A stretch of 64,000 nt of DNA from positions 1 to 64,000 of the forward strand of contig CAZSIL010000002.1 in the NCBI GenBank assembly GCA_964607025.1. The letters are read 5' to 3'. The stretch comes from SIG565 sp964607025. GTDB lineage: Bacteria > Bacillota > Clostridia > Oscillospirales > Acutalibacteraceae. The position numbers and the translations under genes are program-made. The notes beneath the pieces were generated by a model, which saw only the letters and a program-made list of their open reading frames with translations, was not told the DNA's origin and searched no databases. This document shows positions 33,754 to 42,850 of this stretch, piece after piece. Each line of letters begins with the position of its first letter. Positions within the stretch are counted from its first letter, which is position 1.

Positions 33754-34953
33754 ATGAAAAGGATAATAGCATATATTTTGTGTATATGCATAATGTCGCT
33801 GAGTGCGTCGGCGGCGACGGTGAGTAAAGAGTGGGACGCCGATGACTTAGATTCACCGCTTGCCGTATCATCGGACTCTGCCACCGTAACCGAATTAGAT
33901 ATCAAAGCGAAATCAGTGATACTTATGGAGGTAATGACGGGGACGGTCTTGTACGAAAACAATGCGGATGAAAAAACCGCACCCGCATCTATTACCAAAA
34001 TAATGTCGCTGCTGCTGGTTATGGAAGCCATAAAGGGCGGTGTACTTAAACTGGATACCGTAGTTACCGCAACCGAGCATGCCTGCAGTATGGGTGGTTC
34101 GCAAATATGGTTAGAGCCGGGCGAACAAATGACGGTGCATGAACTGCTTAAAGCCGCCGTTATAGCGTCGGCAAATGATGCTATGGTAGCCCTCGGCGAA
34201 GCGGTGGCGGGTAGCGAAGAAGGGTTTGTGGCGCTTATGAACCAAAAGGCGAAGGAACTCGGTATGAACAACACCCATTTTATAAATTGTACGGGACTTG
34301 ATGCCGAGGGTCATTTAACCAGTGCGCACGACGTAGCGGTTGCATCAAGCGAACTTATAAAATATGATTTAATAAAAGAATATTCAACCGTTTGGATGGA
34401 TTCACTCAGAAATGGTGAAAGTGAGCTTGTAAATACCAATAAGCTCGTTCGTTTTTATGAAGGATGCACGGGGCTAAAAACCGGTACCACGTCAAAAGCG
34501 GGATATTGCCTTAGCGCTACCGCCGATAAAAATGGTATGCAATTAGTAGCCGTAGTTATGGATGCCGATAGTAGTACCGACCGCTTTGAAGGCGCAAAAA
34601 AACTGTTAAACTACGGATATGCCAACTACAATTTTAAAACAATTACAGCAGAAACCGATGAAAATACTGTTATTCCTGTTAAAAAAGGTGTACTTAAATA
34701 TGCTCAGATTGTGCCCGACAGTAAACTCAACGTTTTACTGCCCAAACGGACTATAGGTGATATAACCCAAACCGTAGAACTCGATGAATTTATTACTGCT
34801 CCTGCCAAGGCGGGTACAAAGGTTGGAGTGGTCAAGGTTATGTCGGGGGACAGTGAAATCGGTATTATAGAATTAAAACTCAAAAGCGATATCGAAAGAA
34901 TTAACGTAACGCACACGTTTATGTGGCTGATACGAGCGTTATTTTGTTTATAA
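33754..34953 (+). CDS. D-alanyl-D-alanine carboxypeptidase (S11, PBP5-like)
   Basis: Removes the terminal D-Ala from peptidoglycan stem peptides. Signal peptide with cleavage after about residue 20 (SLSASA). The S11 catalytic motifs are S79-I-T-K82, S-A-N (SANDAMVALGEA) and K-T-G (LKTGTTSKAGYCL). The C-terminal beta domain (about 290-385) ends in an aromatic and hydrophobic stretch (THTFMWLIRALFCL) that probably anchors it to the outer membrane face. I use the ATG at 33754 rather than the GTG at 33739, which lies in the hairpin. 399 residues. The ribosome site is buried in the preceding hairpin. Confidence 0.95.
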   Translation: MKRIIAYILCICIMSLSASAATVSKEWDADDLDSPLAVSSDSATVTELDIKAKSVILMEVMTGTVLYENNADEKTAPASITKIMSLLLVMEAIKGGVLKLDTVVTATEHACSMGGSQIWLEPGEQMTVHELLKAAVIASANDAMVALGEAVAGSEEGFVALMNQKAKELGMNNTHFINCTGLDAEGHLTSAHDVAVASSELIKYDLIKEYSTVWMDSLRNGESELVNTNKLVRFYEGCTGLKTGTTSKAGYCLSATADKNGMQLVAVVMDADSSTDRFEGAKKLLNYGYANYNFKTITAETDENTVIPVKKGVLKYAQIVPDSKLNVLLPKRTIGDITQTVELDEFITAPAKAGTKVGVVKVMSGDSEIGIIELKLKSDIERINVTHTFMWLIRALFCL

Positions 34954-34988
34954 TATGTAAATTATCGGTAAAAATTAATAGATTTATA

Positions 34989-35017
34989 TTGAAAAACCAA
35001 CAATTTTATAGTAGAAT
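34989..35017 (+). promoter_or_regulatory. Sigma-A promoter of pgi
   Basis: TTGAAA, 17-bp spacer, TAGAAT; start codon 30 bp downstream with CGGAGG. Confidence 0.75.
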
Positions 35018-35047
35018 ATAGGTAGTAACAAAACGGAGGCATGTTAA

Positions 35048-36388
35048 ATGGCATTAAAGATTAATTCGGGCTTTGCAAGTGACTTTTTGCGAGAAAATGA
35101 TATTAAAGGTCTCGTTTCTCAGGTTACAGCGGCTCACGAAATGTTGGAAAGAAAAAACGGTTTGGGTAACGATTTTCTTGGTTGGTTAGATTTACCCGTA
35201 GATTATGATAAAGAAGAATTTGCACGCATTAAAAAAGCGGCAGAAAAAATAAAGAGCGACACCGATATTTTAGTAGTTATCGGTATTGGTGGTTCGTATC
35301 TTGGCGCCCGTGCGGCGATTGAGTTTTTAAAGGGACCCTATTACAACAACTTTAAAAAGGATACCCCCGATATATACTTTGCCGGTAACAGTATAAGCGG
35401 CTCGGCTTTGGCTGATTTATTGGCGCTGTGTGAAGGCAAACGAGTATCGGTTAATATCATATCAAAATCGGGTACAACCACCGAGCCCGCCGTGGCTTTT
35501 AGAGTTTTCAGAAAATTGCTTGAAGAACGCTACGGTGAAGAGGAGGCAGCAAAGCGTATTTACTGCACAACCGATAAAGCCCGCGGCACCTTAAAACAGT
35601 TAGCTGACGAAAAGGGTTATGAGAGTTTTGTAGTACCGGATGATGTTGGCGGACGTTTTTCAGTTCTTACAGCGGTAGGTCTTTTACCGATAGCGGCTGC
35701 AGGTATCGATATTGATAAATTGATGGCAGGTGCGGCAGCGGCAAGAGAAGAATATGCAAACCCTGATATAGAAAGCAATGCTTGCTATAAATATGCAGCG
35801 CTTAGAAATGCGTTTTACCGCAAGGGCAAGGAAATAGAGCTTCTTGTAAGCTATGAGCCGCGTTTTACCTTGATGGCAGAGTGGTGGAAACAACTTTACG
35901 GAGAAAGCGAAGGTAAGGACAATAAAGGCCTTTTCCCAGCATCCGTTATTTTCTCAACCGATTTGCACTCTATGGGACAATATGTTCAAGATGGCAGACG
36001 TATCCTTTTCGAAACGGTTGTTACGATTGACGACTGCGGAAGCGATGTTATTATAGAAAAAGAAGAGTCGGACGGTGATGGACTTAATTTCTTGGCAGGT
36101 AAGCCAATGTCCTTTGTAAACAAAAAGGCATTTGAAGGAACAGTTTTAGCCCATACCGACGGTGGAGCACCGAATCTTGTTATTTCACTTGATAAGGCAG
36201 ATGAAGAGGATTTGGGACGCCTTATATACTTCTTTGAAAAAGCTTGTGCAATATCGGGATATATGTTAGGCGTAAATCCGTTTGACCAGCCCGGCGTTGA
36301 AAGTTATAAAAAGAATATGTTTGCTTTGCTTGGCAAACCGGGTTATGAGGCGCAAAAAGCAGAGCTTGAAGCACGTCTTCAAAAATAA
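35048..36388 (+). CDS. pgi: Glucose-6-phosphate isomerase
   Basis: Glycolysis and gluconeogenesis: interconverts glucose 6-phosphate and fructose 6-phosphate. At 446 residues it is the shorter bacterial/archaeal-type PGI seen in Firmicutes. Landmarks: VVIGIGGSYLGARAAIEFL, ISKSGTTTEPAVAFR, GGRFSVLTAVGLLPIAAAG, and the C-terminal NPFDQPGVESYKKNMFALL with the catalytic lysine. Single gene from its own promoter; after it only a weak 7-bp hairpin (36400-36415) without a U run, so some read-through into the next gene is likely. Confidence 0.97.
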   Translation: MALKINSGFASDFLRENDIKGLVSQVTAAHEMLERKNGLGNDFLGWLDLPVDYDKEEFARIKKAAEKIKSDTDILVVIGIGGSYLGARAAIEFLKGPYYNNFKKDTPDIYFAGNSISGSALADLLALCEGKRVSVNIISKSGTTTEPAVAFRVFRKLLEERYGEEEAAKRIYCTTDKARGTLKQLADEKGYESFVVPDDVGGRFSVLTAVGLLPIAAAGIDIDKLMAGAAAAREEYANPDIESNACYKYAALRNAFYRKGKEIELLVSYEPRFTLMAEWWKQLYGESEGKDNKGLFPASVIFSTDLHSMGQYVQDGRRILFETVVTIDDCGSDVIIEKEESDGDGLNFLAGKPMSFVNKKAFEGTVLAHTDGGAPNLVISLDKADEEDLGRLIYFFEKACAISGYMLGVNPFDQPGVESYKKNMFALLGKPGYEAQKAELEARLQK

Positions 36389-36439
36389 AAAAGTAAAATA
36401 ATCGCCAAGGCGATTTAAAATATAAAGGAGTTGGCAGAT

Positions 36440-36856
36440 ATGATTAAACTTATTATTGGTAAAAAAGGTTCGGGTAAAACCAAAAAGCTTATTGATTTGG
36501 TAAACTCTACCGCCGCAACAAGCAAAGGCAATGTTGTATGTATAGAGAAAGGTGATACCCTTACTTTCAGTATCAGCCATAAAGCAAGACTTATAGATAT
36601 TGAGACCTACGGTGCAAAGGGCTATGGCGAATATTACGGTGTGCTTTGCGGCATTTGTGCCGGAAATCATGACGTTACAGACGTTTTCGGCGATGCAACA
36701 CTCAGAATAGGCAGCCGCGATTATGAAGAGTTAGCAGACTTCCTTGATAGAGTATCGGCTCTTGCTGAAGATACACACGTAAACTTCTGCTTCACAGTTT
36801 CTTGTGATAAGGCGGAACTTCCCGAAAAGATTTTCGAAATAGCTGAAGAAATCTAA
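36440..36856 (+). CDS. Small P-loop protein of unknown function
   Basis: 138 residues beginning with a Walker A motif (IIGKKGSGKTKKLIDL, residues 4-19) directly at the N terminus. A Walker B is not obvious; a conserved-looking CFTVSCDKAELP lies near the end. Proteins like this recur in clostridia without known function. The ATG at 36440 has AAGGAG at 9 bp; the in-frame TTG at 36431 abuts that site and is rejected. Probably partly co-transcribed with pgi. Confidence 0.78.
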   Translation: MIKLIIGKKGSGKTKKLIDLVNSTAATSKGNVVCIEKGDTLTFSISHKARLIDIETYGAKGYGEYYGVLCGICAGNHDVTDVFGDATLRIGSRDYEELADFLDRVSALAEDTHVNFCFTVSCDKAELPEKIFEIAEEI

Positions 36857-36857
36857 G

Positions 36858-36889
36858 AAAAAAGACCATCCGAAAGGATGGTCTTTTTT
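36858..36889 (+). terminator. Rho-independent terminator
   Basis: 14-bp stem AAAAAAGACCATCC / GGATGGTCTTTTTT with a GAAA tetraloop. Confidence 0.93.
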
Positions 36890-36931
36890 AGGATTTAGGG
36901 GTTAGGATTTAGGGGAGGCGTTGCGCCTCCC
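36889..36931. repeat. Short direct repeat plus GC-rich hairpin
   Basis: AGGATTTAGGGG is present twice in tandem (36890-36901 and 36904-36915), followed by the perfect 8-bp hairpin GGGAGGCG-TTG-CGCCTCCC (36913-36931). Probably an intergenic repeat element; it may also slow transcription from the minus-strand gene ending at 36934. Confidence 0.6.
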
Positions 36932-36933
36932 AT

Positions 36934-37317
36934 TTATTTTATTCGTCGATTTAAAAACTTTGCGAGCGGCAGGAAAAGAAGAGATAAAATCCCCCAAAGC
37001 ACCGAATAAAGAGGGCAAATTTGTCCTAAAAAATTAAAGGGCATACGGCTGTAGTCCCAGACCTTCATATTAAGAAAAATATTAAAAATTATTCCGAAAA
37101 TCAGTTCAACCGCCGTTATAGCCGCTGCGCAAAACGAACATTTAAAAAGCATACTTTTGCGCCCGAATTTTTCACAAACAAATGAAAAAATCACAAAGCA
37201 GATACCACCCGCTATAATCATTGTAGGGTGGGTGCGGCGCCGCCATAAAAGTTCAATAATTCCATAACCTATACCACCCACCGAGAAAAAAACGGCATTT
37301 TTCTTTAATTTACTCAC
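36934..37317 (-). CDS. CmpB-like membrane protein (putative ABC transporter type IV)
   Basis: 127 residues with about four hydrophobic helices. GYGIIELLWRRRTHPTMIIAGG and WDYSRMPFNFLGQICPLYSVLWG are signatures of the ABC_trans_CmpB family, which despite its name has no proven transport role. I start it at the GTG at 37317; the longer frame to 37377 opens with a TTG lying inside the upstream terminator stem and is rejected. Reads away from the 37401 gene as a separate short transcript, with no clear promoter. Confidence 0.72.
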   Translation of the reverse strand: MSKLKKNAVFFSVGGIGYGIIELLWRRRTHPTMIIAGGICFVIFSFVCEKFGRKSMLFKCSFCAAAITAVELIFGIIFNIFLNMKVWDYSRMPFNFLGQICPLYSVLWGILSLLFLPLAKFLNRRIK

Positions 37318-37367
37318 AACATCACCAGAGCTATTATTTGCGGTGGATATTGCTAGTATGCATAAAT

Positions 37368-37400
37368 AAAAGGTCAACGGATTTTTCCGTTGACCTTTTT
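37368..37400 (-). terminator. Terminator after OPT - PqqD-like unit
   Basis: 14-bp stem (37368-37381 / 37386-37399, core GGTCAACGGA) with a U run on the minus strand. Confidence 0.88.
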
Positions 37401-37742
37401 CTATTTTGTAGATATAAAGCCGTAGCTTTCAAGTATCTGGCAAAATTTTGCAAGGCGCTCATAAAGCGGATGCGCGGCTTCGCCAAAATGCTCATCGACT
37501 AATTTTCCTATTTCGGTTAAGTCTTTATTTCCATCAATCAACTGCCATATAAAAGAGCCGTTCTCATCTAAATGTATATAACTGATTCTGGGTTTTTTAA
37601 ACAGTTTTTGAGCGATGCGGTTGAAAACACCTTTATTTTCAATTTCGAGCGTTACGATGCCTTTTTCGTCAGCAGTCCATTTAATGCTTTCTTTTCGTTT
37701 GGGGATGCGTTCAAGAAAGTTTTCGTTTACTTTATTTTTCAT
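37401..37742 (-). CDS. PqqD-family protein coupled to OPT transporter
   Basis: 113 residues; the C-terminal 80 are PqqD-like (ISYIHLDENGSFIWQLIDGNKDLTEIGKLVDEHFGE ... LAKFCQILESYGFIS), the first about 45 a charged extension with RIPKRKESIKW. Its ATG overlaps the OPT stop by 4 bp, so the two proteins are made together, which suggests a role connected with peptide uptake. No RiPP maturase is near. Confidence 0.83.
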   Translation of the reverse strand: MKNKVNENFLERIPKRKESIKWTADEKGIVTLEIENKGVFNRIAQKLFKKPRISYIHLDENGSFIWQLIDGNKDLTEIGKLVDEHFGEAAHPLYERLAKFCQILESYGFISTK

Positions 37743-39646
37743 ATTTTTTTATCACGCTTTTTAAATACTGTGAATTTAAGCAGTGTAAATATGATAATAG
37801 CAAAGAGTAGGAGTCCGCCGATATCGGCTATGTTTTTTGGAACAAAGCCCGACAAGTCAATAATATTACTGATGCCGAATACAGCAAGTATAGCAAGTAC
37901 GATACCTACAAGCCCTTCACCCGCTATCATACCTGAGCAGAAGAGTATACCGTCGTTAACGATTTTTTCTTTTGTTTCTTTGTCTTTCTTCATCTTATCA
38001 AGCGCCAAACGGATAAGACCGCCCACCATAATACAAGCGTTAAGCTGTACGGGCAGATAAACGCCGATAGCAAAGGGAAGAACGGGTATACCGATGAGTT
38101 CAACAACTATCGCTATAAACACACCTGTAAACACAAGCGCCCACGGTAAATTACCGCCCATAACACCCTCAATAATAAGTTTCATAAGGGTTGCCTGGGG
38201 TGCTGCGAGTTCATCTGAACCAAAGCCCCACGCGCTATCGAGCAAGTAGAGTGTGCCGCCGATAGCTAAAGCCGCCGCTACAACACCGATAATCTCGGCA
38301 ATTTGTTGCTTTCTCGGTGTAGCGCCAAGCAAATAGCCCGTTTTTAAGTCTTGCGAAGTATCACCTGCGATGGCCGATACAATGCAGATTATAGAGCCGA
38401 TAGCAATAGCACTGCTCATACCTACAATACCGGTAGAGCCCGTAAATTTAAGGATAAGCGTTGCAATAAGGAGTGTTGCAATAGCCATACCTGAAACGGG
38501 GTTGTTACTGCTACCTACAAGACCTACCATACGGCTTGAAACGGCGGCAAAGAAGAATCCGAATATAACAATAATTACGGCGACTATCGGGTTTACGGGA
38601 ATGGCAGGAACGAGCCATATAAGTAAGGTTAAAGCAATAATAGCACCGATAACAACCTTCATATTCATATCTTTTTCGGTACGAAGGTTTGAAGAAGCAC
38701 CTGCCCCTGCCATACCTTTCATAGCGCCCGTAAAAGTTTTAACTATGAGCGGTAAAGACTTGATAAGCGAGATAATACCGCCTGCCGCCAATGCGCCCGC
38801 ACCGATATAGCGGATATAGGAGCCCCAGATAGCGCCCGCGCCGCCGTCTGCGAAGATTTTACTAATCGGTTCAGTACCCGGATAAAGCACAATATCTGCG
38901 CCGAAAAGCACGATAAGGGGGATAAGCACTAACCAACTGAGCACACCGCCTGCAAACATATAGGAAGAAATTCTCGCGCCGCAAATATATCCAACGCTCA
39001 TAACGGCGGGGTAAATTTGTGTGCCGATTTCTCCGGCAAAACCTTTTACTCTGCCCGAAATTTCACCTGATACAACTTTAAGTCCGTCAATAATAAACTT
39101 AAAGAGAGCCGCAAATCCCATACCTGCAAATACTGTGGAGGCACTGGAGCCGCCTTTTTCACCCGCAAGTAAAACCTCGGCACAAGCAGTGCCTTCGGGA
39201 TAGGGGAGAATACCGTGTTCTTTAACGATTAATGCGTTGCGAAGCGGTACCATAAAGAATATGCCAAGCAGTCCGCCGATAAGGGCGATGAGCGTAATCT
39301 CAAGTATGCCCGGCTTGTCCATTTTACCTTCTGCCGCCCAAAGAAATAAGGCGGGTAAAGTAAAGATAGCACCTGCGGCGAGAGACTCACCCGCGCTACC
39401 GATTGTTTGCACCAAATTGCTTTCCAATATTGAGTTTCTGCGCATAATTATGCGGATAACACCCATCGCGATAACTGCCGCGGGGATGGATGCCGAAACG
39501 GTCATACCAACGCGCAGTCCCAAATATGCGTTTGCCGCGCCGAATATTACCGACAAAAGAATACCCATAACGATAGAAGTTACCGTGATTTCGGGGGTTA
39601 TCTTTTCTGCGGGAATATAGGGCTTGAATTCACCTTTGTTTTCCAT
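37739..39646 (-). CDS. OPT family oligopeptide transporter
   Basis: Secondary transporter of 635 residues with about 16 membrane helices, importing short peptides with protons or sodium. Family landmarks: IFGAANAYLGLRVGMTVSASIPAAVI near residues 35-60, LVQTIGSAGESLAAGAIFTLPAL, and PYPEGTACAEVL. It has its own promoter although genes for a dipeptidase, metal transporter and thioredoxin system lie just upstream on the same strand. PepD next door can hydrolyse the imported peptides. Confidence 0.94.
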   Translation of the reverse strand: MENKGEFKPYIPAEKITPEITVTSIVMGILLSVIFGAANAYLGLRVGMTVSASIPAAVIAMGVIRIIMRRNSILESNLVQTIGSAGESLAAGAIFTLPALFLWAAEGKMDKPGILEITLIALIGGLLGIFFMVPLRNALIVKEHGILPYPEGTACAEVLLAGEKGGSSASTVFAGMGFAALFKFIIDGLKVVSGEISGRVKGFAGEIGTQIYPAVMSVGYICGARISSYMFAGGVLSWLVLIPLIVLFGADIVLYPGTEPISKIFADGGAGAIWGSYIRYIGAGALAAGGIISLIKSLPLIVKTFTGAMKGMAGAGASSNLRTEKDMNMKVVIGAIIALTLLIWLVPAIPVNPIVAVIIVIFGFFFAAVSSRMVGLVGSSNNPVSGMAIATLLIATLILKFTGSTGIVGMSSAIAIGSIICIVSAIAGDTSQDLKTGYLLGATPRKQQIAEIIGVVAAALAIGGTLYLLDSAWGFGSDELAAPQATLMKLIIEGVMGGNLPWALVFTGVFIAIVVELIGIPVLPFAIGVYLPVQLNACIMVGGLIRLALDKMKKDKETKEKIVNDGILFCSGMIAGEGLVGIVLAILAVFGISNIIDLSGFVPKNIADIGGLLLFAIIIFTLLKFTVFKKRDKKI

Positions 39647-39675
39647 AATTTTCTCCTTAAATATAAATTCAAAAC

Positions 39676-39704
39676 ATTATACCACGAAAATAGATAAAAA
39701 TCAA
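39676..39704 (-). promoter_or_regulatory. Sigma-A promoter of OPT transporter
   Basis: Minus-strand TTGATT, 17-bp spacer, TATAAT (plus 39676-39681), placed between the pepD stop and the OPT start; AAGGAG before the ATG. Confidence 0.78.
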
Positions 39705-39707
39705 AAC

Positions 39708-41153
39708 CTATTTACACGCTTCCAAAATTTTAAGCAATAACTTAAAGGTATTTGCGGCAGACGAAATGCTCAGCCGTTCATTAGGTGTGTGAACATCATA
39801 TAGATTCGGCCCCATTGATACACAGTCAAGACCTTGGATTTTATCGGCAAATACCGCGCATTCAAGTCCTGCGTGTATGGCTTCAACCTTCGGGCGCTTG
39901 CCGTAATGCTCTTCAAAAATCTTGCAGTATACCTTTTGAAGAACGGAATTATTATTAAACTCCCAAGGGGGATAGTAGCCGCCCGTTTCGTAAGTGCAAC
40001 TAATTCGCGAACATAAAGCAGACAATTTATCACAAAGTTCTGTCATACCGGATTTTTTATTACTCCTGAGCGTAAACAAAACTGAAACGGAGTTTTCGTA
40101 AGTTTTTAGTATTCCAAGATTAAGTGACGTTTCCACAAGACCGCCGATTTCTTCGCTCATCTGTGTTACGCCGTTGGGGAAGTGGCTAAGCAAAAAGATA
40201 ATATCATTTTTTGCAGTTTCGCAAATTATACTGTGTTTTGTATTTTCGCATTTTTTAATCTCAAAACTGAAATTAGGTTCATTTTCTTTTATATCGTTTT
40301 TTACCTTCTGCAAAAAGTCATTACAAATATCAATAAATTCATCGGGGTTATCAGAACAAACCGATATTTCAGAGCGGTTTACTATGGCGTTGCCCTTATC
40401 GCCACCGCAAATGCTTATTAATTCGAAATCGGAGCTATCTTTTAGGTGTTTTAAAAGTTTACCTGCCAGAATATCGGCATTTACGCGGTTTTTATCGATT
40501 TCAACACCCGAGTGTCCGCCTCTAAGCCCAGATAATATAACGTTTATTTTGGTGCCTGTCGATAAAACTTTTTCAAACGGAATTTCAATTTTAAAATCCA
40601 TACCTCCCGCACACGAAACGGTTAAGGTGTCATCTTCTTCGGAATCAAGATTTATCATTTTTTTAGATTTTAGTTTCCCAAAATCAAGAGCGGTAGCGCC
40701 AATCATTCCTATTTCTTCATCGGTTGTGAAAACCGCTTCAATATAGGGGTGGGGTACACTATCACTTTCAAGTATAGCCAAAACAAAAGCCACGGCAATG
40801 CCGTTATCGGCGCCGAGGGTTGTGCTTTCGGCCCCGAGCAAATCGCCATCTATAAATGTATTTAAGGAATCGGTTGAAAAATCAAAATCACTATCACTTG
40901 TTTTTTGGCACACCATATCAAGATGCCCTTGCAAAATTATTGGCTCGGCATTTTCATAGCATTTGGTGGCGTTTTTATAGATTATTACATTGTTTGATGT
41001 ATCTCGAAAATATTCAAGTGAGTTTTTCTTGGCAAAACCCACACAGTAATCGGCAATTTTTTCCATATTTCCCGAGCCGTGCGGTATAGCGCATATTTCG
41101 CCAAAAATTTCGAAAACCCTATTAATTAATTTATCCTTTGAGTTAAACGTCAT
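39708..41153 (-). CDS. pepD: Aminoacyl-histidine dipeptidase (M20, PepD)
   Basis: Cytoplasmic metallopeptidase cleaving Xaa-His and other dipeptides; 481 residues, full length. Metal-site motifs: LQGHLDMVCQK (His/Asp), ESTTLGADNGIAVAF (bridging Asp), FTTDEEIGMIGA (catalytic and ligand Glu), INLDSEED, and the C-terminal HAGLECAVFADK (ligand His). The lid/dimer domain is in the middle. Follows the ZIP transporter gene by 12 bp, and M20 enzymes need Zn/Mn, so metal uptake and peptidase may be co-expressed. Confidence 0.96.
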   Translation of the reverse strand: MTFNSKDKLINRVFEIFGEICAIPHGSGNMEKIADYCVGFAKKNSLEYFRDTSNNVIIYKNATKCYENAEPIILQGHLDMVCQKTSDSDFDFSTDSLNTFIDGDLLGAESTTLGADNGIAVAFVLAILESDSVPHPYIEAVFTTDEEIGMIGATALDFGKLKSKKMINLDSEEDDTLTVSCAGGMDFKIEIPFEKVLSTGTKINVILSGLRGGHSGVEIDKNRVNADILAGKLLKHLKDSSDFELISICGGDKGNAIVNRSEISVCSDNPDEFIDICNDFLQKVKNDIKENEPNFSFEIKKCENTKHSIICETAKNDIIFLLSHFPNGVTQMSEEIGGLVETSLNLGILKTYENSVSVLFTLRSNKKSGMTELCDKLSALCSRISCTYETGGYYPPWEFNNNSVLQKVYCKIFEEHYGKRPKVEAIHAGLECAVFADKIQGLDCVSMGPNLYDVHTPNERLSISSAANTFKLLLKILEACK

Positions 41154-41165
41154 AAAAATTTCCTT

Positions 41166-41918
41166 CTATCCTAATAGTACATCGGTTACGAGCATAATGC
41201 AAAATCCAACAAGTAGCGCATAGGTAACGCCGCGCTCATCCGAGTGTCCGTGGGTTTCGGGTATCATTTCATCGCTTATAATATAAAGCATAGTGCCGCC
41301 CGCAAAGGACAATGCAAATGGCAGTATTGCGGTGCTGAGTGATACCGCAAAATAGCCCAAAAGGGTTCCAAGCACTTCAATTACACCCGTTGCCGCCGCA
41401 ATAAGAAAGGTCTTTTTGGGTTTTACACCGGCTGACAGCATAGGTGCTATTATAACCATACCCTCGGGTATGTTCTGGAGCGCTATACCGCCTGCAATGG
41501 TAAGCGCATGGGATATATTTTCCGAGCCAAAGCCAACACCTGCGGCAATGCCCTCGGGCAGATTATGTATCGCAATCGCGACAACAAAAAGTAGAATTTT
41601 ACTGAGTTTTGTGTCACCGTGCGTTTCTATATCGCTGCCTACAAGTCGATGTAGGTGGGGGACCAATTTATCAATTAAATTAAGACATAAAGCACCCGCA
41701 AATATACCCGCTATAACTACAAATAGCGAGTATTTTCCGCCGCTTTCAGCGGCAGGTAAAATAAGTCCCAAAACCGCTGCCGCCAACATAACACCTGCAG
41801 CAAAAGAGAGAATTATATCCGAAAATTTATGAGAAATTCCTTTAAATAAAAAGCCGATAAGTGCGCCAATAACGGTAGCACCGCCAACACCCACAGCTGT
41901 AAGTAAAACAAGTTCCAT
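41166..41918 (-). CDS. ZIP family divalent metal transporter
   Basis: 250-residue membrane protein with eight helices; takes Zn2+ or related ions into the cytoplasm. The transport-site helices read HNLPEGIAAGVGFG (helix 4) and ALQNIPEGMVIIAPM (helix 5), and the loop between helices 3 and 4 is rich in His and Asp (LVPHLHRLVGSDIETHGDT). Between trxB (4 bp away) and pepD, so part of one transcript with trxA-trxB-pepD. Confidence 0.93.
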   Translation of the reverse strand: MELVLLTAVGVGGATVIGALIGFLFKGISHKFSDIILSFAAGVMLAAAVLGLILPAAESGGKYSLFVVIAGIFAGALCLNLIDKLVPHLHRLVGSDIETHGDTKLSKILLFVVAIAIHNLPEGIAAGVGFGSENISHALTIAGGIALQNIPEGMVIIAPMLSAGVKPKKTFLIAAATGVIEVLGTLLGYFAVSLSTAILPFALSFAGGTMLYIISDEMIPETHGHSDERGVTYALLVGFCIMLVTDVLLG

Positions 41919-41921
41919 ATT

Positions 41922-42848
41922 TTAAATTCCTTTATTAAGCAAATATTCTTCTGCAAAATGTGCCGCTACCGCGCCGTCAGCCGCAGCGGTAACGACTTGA
42001 CGTAAATGCTTTGTACGAACGTCACCCACCGCAAAAACACCATCAACACTTGTTTTTGTGGTTTCATCGGCGACAATATAGCCGTTTTTGTCCAACTGAA
42101 CGGCACCGTTTAAAAATTCGGTTGCGGGGCGTCTGCCTATGCTTATGAAAATACCGTCACAGTAAATGCAAGTTTCCTTGTTCGTTTCTTTATTCTTTAT
42201 TTTAGCGCCGATAATTTTGTTTTCTACTAAAAACTCCGATACTGTGCAGTTCCACAAAAACTCAACATTTTCGGCACTTTTTAGTGGTTCGTGATAAATT
42301 TTTGTAGCCCTCAAAGTGTCTCGCCTATGCACTAAATATACTTTTTGAGCGATTCTCGATAAATAAAGCGCGTCCGCCGCGGCGGAATTGCCGCCGCCCA
42401 CTACCATAACGGTTTTATCCTTGTAAAATCTTCCGTCACAGTGGGCACAATAATGCACACCGCGACCGATAAAGTCGCTTTCCATATCAACACCGAGTTC
42501 TCTTGGATTAGCACCTGATGAAATAACAACGGTTTTAGATAGAAAAACACCGCTTGTTGTTTCGATTTTTTTGATAGTATCGGTAAAATCTACTTTTATA
42601 ACCTCGGCATACTCGGTTTTAGCGCCGAAGCGCTCGGCACCCTGTTGCATCTTCATGCCCAGTGTAAAGCCGTCAACGCCCGTATCAAATCCGGGGTAGT
42701 TATCTATAATGTCGGTAAGCGCCATTTGGCCGCCCGCCGACATACGTTCTATTACTATCGTATCAAGCCCTGCTCTCGCGGCATAAAGCGCGGCAGTGTA
42801 TCCTGCGGGACCGCCGCCCACAATTATCATATCGTATATATGACTCAT
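41922..42848 (-). CDS. trxB: NADPH-dependent thioredoxin reductase
   Basis: FAD/NADPH enzyme that reduces thioredoxin, here encoded 2 bp after trxA. GGGPAGYTAALYAARAG binds FAD; active site C-A-H-C (YCAHCDGRF), a His replacing the common Thr; NADPH motifs GGGNSAAADAL and HRRDTLRA are both intact; C-terminal GDVRTKHLRQVVTAAADG. Its intact NADPH motif contrasts with the paralogue at 11909-12820. 308 residues. Confidence 0.96.
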   Translation of the reverse strand: MSHIYDMIIVGGGPAGYTAALYAARAGLDTIVIERMSAGGQMALTDIIDNYPGFDTGVDGFTLGMKMQQGAERFGAKTEYAEVIKVDFTDTIKKIETTSGVFLSKTVVISSGANPRELGVDMESDFIGRGVHYCAHCDGRFYKDKTVMVVGGGNSAAADALYLSRIAQKVYLVHRRDTLRATKIYHEPLKSAENVEFLWNCTVSEFLVENKIIGAKIKNKETNKETCIYCDGIFISIGRRPATEFLNGAVQLDKNGYIVADETTKTSVDGVFAVGDVRTKHLRQVVTAAADGAVAAHFAEEYLLNKGI

Positions 42849-42850
42849 AA

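Noticed and set aside
38370..39620. Plus-strand frames opposite the OPT transporter
   Set aside because: Hydrophobic codon complement of a real membrane-protein gene; no start signals.
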